Positions 58,585 to 64,000 of a stretch of 64,000 nt of DNA are shown here, one piece after another. The number at the start of each line of letters is the position of its first letter. Within the stretch, counting starts at the first letter, position 1. The stretch is from contig NC_063167.1 in the NCBI RefSeq assembly GCF_023159225.1, positions 5,382,234-5,446,233 on the forward strand, in the 5' to 3' direction. The position numbers were made by a program, and so were the translations under genes. The DNA comes from Perognathus longimembris pacificus. Taxonomy: Eukaryota; Chordata; Mammalia; Rodentia; Heteromyidae. The notes under the pieces are model-generated. The model was given only the letters and a program-made list of their open reading frames with translations, had not been told where the DNA came from and searched no databases.

Positions 58585-61500
58585 CTGAGGGAGGAAGGGC
58601 TGGTGAGGCAGGCTGCGGGGGGAGGGGGCTTTGGGGCTTGGGATTGGGGTGACCCTGGGGCCCCAAGCCCCACTCACTTGAATGAATGGGAAGATCAGCC
58701 CCACAGTGAAGTTGGAGAGCCAGTGGACGCTGCCCCCCACCATGAAGGCCGCCGGCCGAGAGGACTGCAGGAAGATCTCAGTGATGTACAGGGCAGGGAT
58801 GGGACCTGGGGGAGAGAAGGAGGGCGGTCGGGAGGGGGGAGGGAGAGAAGGAGAGAGGATGGATGAGGGAGCTGTTTTTCCTGAAGAGGCAGCAGGCCAC
58901 ACAATGTCCTAGGGTCCCTGGGTGTCTGGGGCGTCTCCCAGACCCCGCGGGGCTTGTGGGGCAGCAGGGAGGGGAGGCGGAAGGCAACTGACAAGGACAC
59001 CAGGCAGACTGGCGACGCCCTGCGCAGTGGGTGTGGCCCCTCGCAGGCTCAAGCTCAGAGGCCAGGGCCTGGCTGACGGGGAGGGGGGACCGGGGCTGCG
59101 TCTGCCTGGCCTGGAGCCTCTCGAGGAAGCTCAAGCTACCTGATCCCAGGACACGTACTGGGCCCGAGGGCGTGTCCGATGACGTAGGCGATGACGCAGG
59201 TGATGCTGACGTACGGCATCCCGGAGACCTGGCCCTGTGGGCGGAGACCGGCGGTCGGTGCCTAGCAAAGCACAGGCCCGCCGGGGCGGGCAGCTGGGGC
59301 GGGGTCCGGGTCCCCGAGGGGGGCAGGAGCCACTTCAGTGAGCTCGGCACAGTCAGTGCGGATGGCGGACGGATGGGGTTGGCGTGGGCTCCCTTCCTAA
59401 CCTGCAGTGCCAGCGAGATGGTCAGCACCCCGCAGCTCACGAGGCAGATGGAGAAGCCCAGGAGGAGCAGGAGCCGCCGTCCCCAGAGCTCCACGACAAA
59501 GACCTGGCGGGGGGGGTGTACGGGGGGTGGAGGCTCAGGGACCGGGGGCCCCAAGGGTCCCAAGGCCGTGTGACCACGCGTATACATGCCGCCGCATGCT
59601 CGTGTCCGCGGCCCGTGCCCACGAGTGGCCGTGGGAGGCCCGGCCGCTGTCTGCGGGTCCCCGTAGCCTGCGCTTGGGCGAGACTCTGGACTCCGGGGCA
59701 CGTGTTCATCCGGATCTGGGGGCGCGCCCGAGATTGCGCGTGGGGGCTGGGTTCCCGCCAGGTGGCTGAGCCCCCCCCCCCCGTACCACCCTGGCAAGGC
59801 GCCATGAGCAGTGGGCACACGCAGGACCCCAGGTCCCCCCCCCCCCGAATTCCCATCCAGCTCAGTAGCCCCAAGACCAAAGCCCCCTCGTGTGGGGGAA
59901 CTTCCGGAGTGGGATGGGCCTCTGCGGTGGGGGGCGGGGCTTCTCCCCACCGGAAGCGGGCATAGCCACCCCGGGCCCGCCCCTCCTCCGTGGCGCCCCG
60001 CCCCCCGTCCTGCCGCCCCTCCGGCCCCGGCCGGCCCTGTCACTCACGGTGACGACGGTCATGAACACGTTGACGGCCCCCGTGCCGGCCGTCACGTACT
60101 GCACGTCGCCGCTGGCCACGCCGGCGTCCAGGTAGATCTGGTCGGCGTAGTAGTAGATCTGGAAGGCAAGGCAGAGGCAGGGCTGGGGGGGGAGGGGAGG
60201 GTGGCCTCCGGGACAGCCAGCCCCCCCCCCCCCCGGTGGGCATCGACCCCCCCCAAGACTGGGCCTCGCGTCCCGGGGGGCTGCGCCCGCACCGCGTTCA
60301 CTCCCGACAGCTGCTGGCCGCCCATGAGGACGATGATGGAGACGAGCTGCCAGCGCAGGGGGCGCAGGCGGAAGAGCTTCCACACGGAGATGAAGCCCTC
60401 GGCCCGCTCCGCCTCGTCCTCCTGCTGGATCTCCTTCATCTCCGCCTCCACGTCGTCCCAGCCGCGCAGCCTCTGCAGGGCTGGGGTGGGGGGGGCGGGG
60501 GGCATCAGCCGGGGCTGCTGCTGCGGGGGGGGGGGCGGGGGGAGCCCCCCACGGGCAGAGCTTACCCTTCCTGGCGGCGACACCGTCGCACTTCTGGATG
60601 AGCAGATAGCGGGGGCTCTCGGGGAAGAAGGGCAGGACGAGGAGCTGCAGCACCGCGGGGATCCCCGTCAACGCCAGCAGGAAGGGCCAGCCTGCGAGCG
60701 AGGCGCGGCCGGGGTCACGCGGGCCTCCTGCCCTGCCCCTGCTCCGTGTCCCCGATTCCCCAGCACCACATATATAGAAAAAGCCAGAAGTGGCACTGTG
60801 GCTCAAGTGGCAGAGTGCTAGCCTTGAGCAAAAGGAAGCCAGGGACAGTGCTCAGGCCCTGAGTCCAAGGCCCGGGACTGGAGGTGTCTACCCTGGCTGG
60901 TTTCAAACCACGATCCTCAGATCTGAGCCTCCTCAGTAGCCAGGCTGGCGAGCGTGAGCCCCAGCGCCCAGCGGAGATGGTCTTTTCTCAGCAGACTCGG
61001 CGGCTGTTCCTGCGAGGGCCGCAGGGTGAAGGATGGCGGTGCTACGGGTGGACGAAACAGCACAGTCCAGCAGCCCCGAGTGCTGGCAGCAACAGGGGCC
61101 GCCCGGAGGGCCCCCTGTCACAGTAGGGGCGCGAGGTCTGCCCCAGGTGCAGCGTCCTGGGCACGCTCCCTCCACTGGCCTGGTCATTCACCCTCATTTT
61201 ATGCTCAGATGCTCATGCCTGGGCCCCCAGAACACCGGAGTGGTCAGGGAAGCACTGACGATAGAAACCAAACCTGGCTGTGGCGGGGGCTCACGCCTGT
61301 CCTCCCAGCCACGCAGGAGGCTGAGCTCCGAGCACGGAGGTTCAAAGCCAGCCAGAGAAGAAAAAGTCTGTGAGACTCTTATCTCCAACGAACCACCTAA
61401 AAAGTCAGGAGTGGAGATGTGGCTCAAATGGTGCAGTGCCAGCCTTGAGCAGCCGAAGCTCAGGGACAGTGCCAAAAAGAAAAAGAAAAGAAAAGGAGGG

Positions 61501-61718
61501 CGGGGAACTGTGGCTGCCGGCTGTGGCGTTGGGGCCCGCGGAGGCCCCCCCGAGGGGCAAATGGCTGCTTTCTCTTAATCTTCCCTTTCTGTCCGTTGGG
61601 AATCCTATCACCCTGTGGGGAATACTTGGGCTCTGTCTTGGCTTCTGGGATCGCAGCCCACGACCATCAAGGGTGGGGAATTAATTCCCCTCAAGCTTAC
61701 TTCCTCCATGACTCAGGC

Positions 61719-61758
<40 letters not shown>

Positions 61759-63339
61759 ATGAGCGTGCGCTAGCACTGGTGCTCGTCTTTTACACCCCCC
61801 ACCCCCCACGACAGGCCTGCAGCCACCTTGCAGAAGAAAGGGAGAGCTTGTTCTCTTCCCCCCCCCCCCCCGCCCATGCCAGTACTGAGGCCTGAACTCG
61901 GGGCCTGGGCACTGTCCCTTAGCTTTTCACTCTAGGCCTGGCGCTCTACCACTCAAGCCACAGCTCCACTTCCAGCTTGTTGGTGGTGCACTGGAGTAAG
62001 AGTCTCCCAGACTTTCCTCCCCGGGGCTGGTTTCTGGTCACGATCCTCAGCTTTCAGCCTCCGGAGTAGCTGGGGTTCTGGGTGTGCGCCCCCGAGCCGG
62101 GCAGCCTCCTTTCTGGGACACGCACAGTGCTCCGGAGGCCCCGCGCGCAGCCCCTGGCACGGGGGCGGCTGGCGCTGCTGCGTGTGAAGGGAAGCAAGCG
62201 GGCCACAGAAGTGTCCCGTCCTGGGGCGTGGGGGGTGGGGACGGAGTTGAAACTCACCTGTCTCACTTGCTAGAGCATTCCGAAGCCCGACCAGCTGGGC
62301 CACGAGGATGCCGATGGTGATGAAGAGCTGGGGCACCACTCCAAGAGCCCCCCTCAGGTTTTTAGGGGCTAGCTCTCCTAAGTACATAGGGACCACATTG
62401 GAAGACACACCTGGGGGGGGGGGACGGAATGGAAACACAATTAGGAGAAAGCATCCCCGCACAGGTGAGCTGGGTCTGCAAAGTGAGCTGCTCTCATCTG
62501 GGCCAGAATTTCCTCATTTCCTCAGGATAGAAACAGGGCAGGCAAACCCCTCTTTCCCTCTCAGTCCCTCAAACGTCCAGGAAAGAGAAATCAGGCCGGG
62601 CACCGGTGGCTCATGCCTGTCATCCCAGCTGCTCAGGAGGCTGAGATCTGAGGATCGTGATTCAAAGCCAGCCCAGGCAGGAGAGGCCAGGAGACTCTTA
62701 TCTCCAATTAATACACACACACACACACACACGAAACATTGCACTATAGTCTCCCCTGGAGTATTACATTATATAGCCCTGACCATAAAAATATTGATTG
62801 AAATGAACTCCAGGAAATGGAAACCAGAGGGTTCCCCCCCTTTTTCTTTTTGTCTTGTTTGTTTATCTGTCTTTTGGAGTATAAGGGGGGGGCACAGAAA
62901 TGGAGGGACAAAGGGTGAACTAATGCAGCAGCGGGACTGGCTAGACGCTATGTGGAAAATGAACTGTACAACTTGTGGGTGGGGATGGGAGGGAAAAACT
63001 GGGAGAGAGCGAGGGAAGGGTGACACTGTCCAAAAAGAAATGCACTCTCTGCCTGACTTAGGTAACTGTAACCCCTCTGTACATCACTCTTACAATAACA
63101 ATAGAAAAATCAAGTCACGTATTTAGGGTCTGTTTGAGTCTCCAAGCTTCAGAGCCCCTGGGCTGGTTTAGAACCCACCACGTGGCGGAAGGACAAGATG
63201 GCGGAGGTGCGCACCTGCGCAGACTCCCACCAGGAGTCTGGAGATGATGATGAGCTCGTAGGACTGGGCGGCTTTACTGCTGCCCATGAAGACCGCGGGC
63301 ACCACGGAAAATACGTTGTTGAACAGTAATGCTCCTTTT
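58387..63339 (-). CDS. SLC2A5: GLUT5 fructose transporter, 3' part (exons 4-12)
   Basis: Facilitative fructose carrier of the SLC2 family, known in intestine, kidney and sperm. Exons in the window, transcript order: 63339-63215, 62410-62258, 60691-60566, 60480-60293, 60158-60048, 59503-59402, 59234-59159, 58805-58678, 58584-58387. They join without phase conflict to 1207 nt, 401 complete residues; the N-terminal part (about 100 residues in human) lies beyond the right edge. Motifs: [113 protein letters not shown]. The NAIYYY segment carries the Ile associated with fructose transport. Closest to human GLUT5 throughout, not GLUT7. Two introns are very short (85 and 134 bases). Confidence 0.95.
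58678..58805 (-). CDS. SLC2A5: SLC2A5 exon 11
   Basis: [42 protein letters not shown]. Acceptor ends CCCCCAG, donor TTCAA|GTGAGT. Confidence 0.96.
59159..59234 (-). CDS. SLC2A5: SLC2A5 exon 10
   Basis: [25 protein letters not shown] plus one base. Acceptor CGCCCACAG, donor GGCCCA|GTACGT. Same length (76) as SLC2A7 exon 10, but without a repeat at its donor. Confidence 0.95.
59402..59503 (-). CDS. SLC2A5: SLC2A5 exon 9
   Basis: 34 codons: [20 protein letters not shown] to SLALQ. Acceptor CCCCGCCAG, donor CTGCAG|GTTAGG. Confidence 0.95.
60048..60158 (-). CDS. SLC2A5: SLC2A5 exon 8
   Basis: 37 codons: [37 protein letters not shown]. Acceptor GCCTTCCAG, donor GTCACC|GTGAGT. Confidence 0.96.
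60293..60480 (-). CDS. SLC2A5: SLC2A5 exon 7
   Basis: [48 protein letters not shown]. Acceptor CCACCCCAG, donor AACGCG|GTGCGG. Confidence 0.95.
60566..60691 (-). CDS. SLC2A5: SLC2A5 exon 6
   Basis: [42 protein letters not shown] plus one base. Donor AGGAAGG|GTAAGC; the next intron is only 85 bases. Confidence 0.95.
60750..60975. mobile_element. 5'-truncated IDL-Geo-type SINE (plus) and composite head (minus)
   Basis: 60750-60883 starts inside the ID head (GATTCCCCAGCACCACATAT). 60884-60975 is the head of a minus composite. 60976-61269 is unassigned. Confidence 0.75.
61270..61490 (+). mobile_element. Composite SINE (plus)
   Basis: Head, middle and right module, A-rich tail. Confidence 0.8.
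61724..62100 (-). mobile_element. (TG)n and composite SINE (minus)
   Basis: TG run 61724-61757, C-run near 61860, composite 61876-62100. Confidence 0.8.
62258..62410 (-). CDS. SLC2A5: SLC2A5 exon 5
   Basis: [50 protein letters not shown] plus one base. Acceptor ends CCCCAG, donor GAGACAG|GTGAGT. Confidence 0.96.
62595..62735 (+). mobile_element. Composite SINE head with (AC)n tail (plus)
   Basis: Head and middle part to CTCCAATTAATA, then AC repeats 62713-62733. Confidence 0.8.
62760..63115 (+). mobile_element. Unclassified retroelement 3' end
   Basis: Ends in CCTCTGTACATCACTCTTAC, ACAATAACAATAG and an A-rich tail, the same terminal sequence as the 42-base insert at 14811. The 5' limit is uncertain and no coding frame is evident. 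Confidence 0.45.
63215..63339 (-). CDS. SLC2A5: SLC2A5 exon 4
   Basis: [41 protein letters not shown]. The first base completes the Arg of GRKG from exon 3, outside the window. Acceptor CCTCCCTAG, donor GCGCAG|GTGCGC. Confidence 0.95.
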
Positions 63340-63421
63340 CTAGGGAGGAACAACATGGTGGTTAGTTTGGCTTAATGATTCATTCATTCGTCACTGGTTG
63401 ATGACTGAATAGATTCAATTT

Positions 63422-64000
63422 GATTTTTTTTTTTTTTTTTGGCCGATCCTAGGACTGCACTCAGCCTTACACTCTTGCTTGGCTTTTTTTTTTTTTTTTT
63501 TGCTCAAGGTAGGTGCTCTACCACTTGAGCCACACCTCTATTTCTGGCTTTTTGTATTTTATTTTATTTTTTGCCAGTTCTGGGACTTGAACTCAGGGCC
63601 GGAGCGCCGTCCCTGAGCTTCTTTTGCTTAAGACTAGTGCTCTATTACTTGAGCCACAGCACCACTTGCAGCTTTTTCTGAGTAGTTTACTGGCGATAAA
63701 TGTCTCATGGACTTTCCTGCCTGGGCTGGCTTTGAACAGAGACCCTCAGATCTCAGCTTCCTGAGTAGCTAGGATTACAGGCTGAGCCACCAGCACCTGA
63801 CTATTTCTGGCTTTTTGATGCTTAATTGGAGATAAGAATCAGACTTTCCTGCCTAGTCTGGCTCTGAACTGAGACCCTCAGACCTCAGCCTCCTGAGTAG
63901 CTAGGATTATCAGGTGTGAGCTGCCAATGACCAGCCTTGTCTGGTCTTTTGTATAACTACAATGAAATAAAAACCATAGTGAGGCTGGGAATATGGCCTA
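63422..64000. mobile_element. SINE cluster in SLC2A5 intron 3
   Basis: Minus composite fragments 63422-63560, 63572-63800 and 63801-63935. A plus IDL-Geo-type SINE starts near 63983 and is cut by the window edge. Confidence 0.75.

Noticed and set aside
58778..60043. 421-codon minus-strand frame across SLC2A5 exons 8-11
   Set aside because: Reads through introns. Only the exon segments match GLUT5 (for example [10 protein letters not shown]); the rest is intronic.
1..64000. CRISPR array, operon or other prokaryotic system
   Set aside because: Spliced vertebrate genes, SINEs and L1s fill the window. The regular repeats found are minisatellites without spacer-repeat structure.

Overview
The window is nuclear DNA of a mammal, most likely a geomyoid rodent (kangaroo rat, pocket mouse or pocket gopher). 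The evidence is intron-containing vertebrate genes plus dozens of copies of a dimeric SINE. Its left half is a tRNA-Ala/ID-like monomer and its right half is a second module, which is the structure described for the Geomyoidea-restricted IDL-Geo family. A second SINE joins a 7SL/B1-like head to the same right module. The species cannot be fixed from sequence alone.

Three genes are present, in the order found on human 1p36.23 (CA6 - SLC2A7 - SLC2A5). CA6 (secreted carbonic anhydrase VI) is on the plus strand, 13747-34581, in 8 coding exons. SLC2A7 (GLUT7) is on the minus strand, 53024 down to 38815, in 12 coding exons. SLC2A5 (GLUT5, fructose transporter) is on the minus strand and only its exons 4-12 (63339 down to 58387) are inside; exons 1-3 lie beyond the right edge. 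All exon joins were checked by phase. The two transporters have the same exon phases and nearly identical exon lengths, as expected of a tandem duplication.

Layout: 1-13690 is intergenic and repeat-rich, with a full-length U6 retrocopy, nested L1 3' ends, a strong CTCF-type motif and many SINEs. 13695-34581 is CA6, whose introns carry SINEs, a TG-rich minisatellite, long polypyrimidine tracts, a 5'-truncated L1 and a solo LTR-like element. 34582-38814 is the CA6/SLC2A7 tail-to-tail intergenic region and holds an orphan CpG-rich block. 38815-53127 is SLC2A7, whose introns hold two minisatellites, a mitochondrial MT-ATP6 insertion and a partial copy of the orphan CpG-rich block. 53128-57930 is intergenic. 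57931-64000 is the 3' part of SLC2A5.

The genes act separately: CA6 is a secreted zinc enzyme of saliva, while GLUT7 and GLUT5 are epithelial sugar carriers. No new multi-gene system was found. The most unusual features are structural: a minisatellite that has copied the SLC2A7 exon 10 5' splice site six times, a displaced CA6 exon 8 acceptor, a lost ancestral GLUT7 start codon, an MT-ATP6 insertion close to an exon, and the duplicated CpG-rich block.
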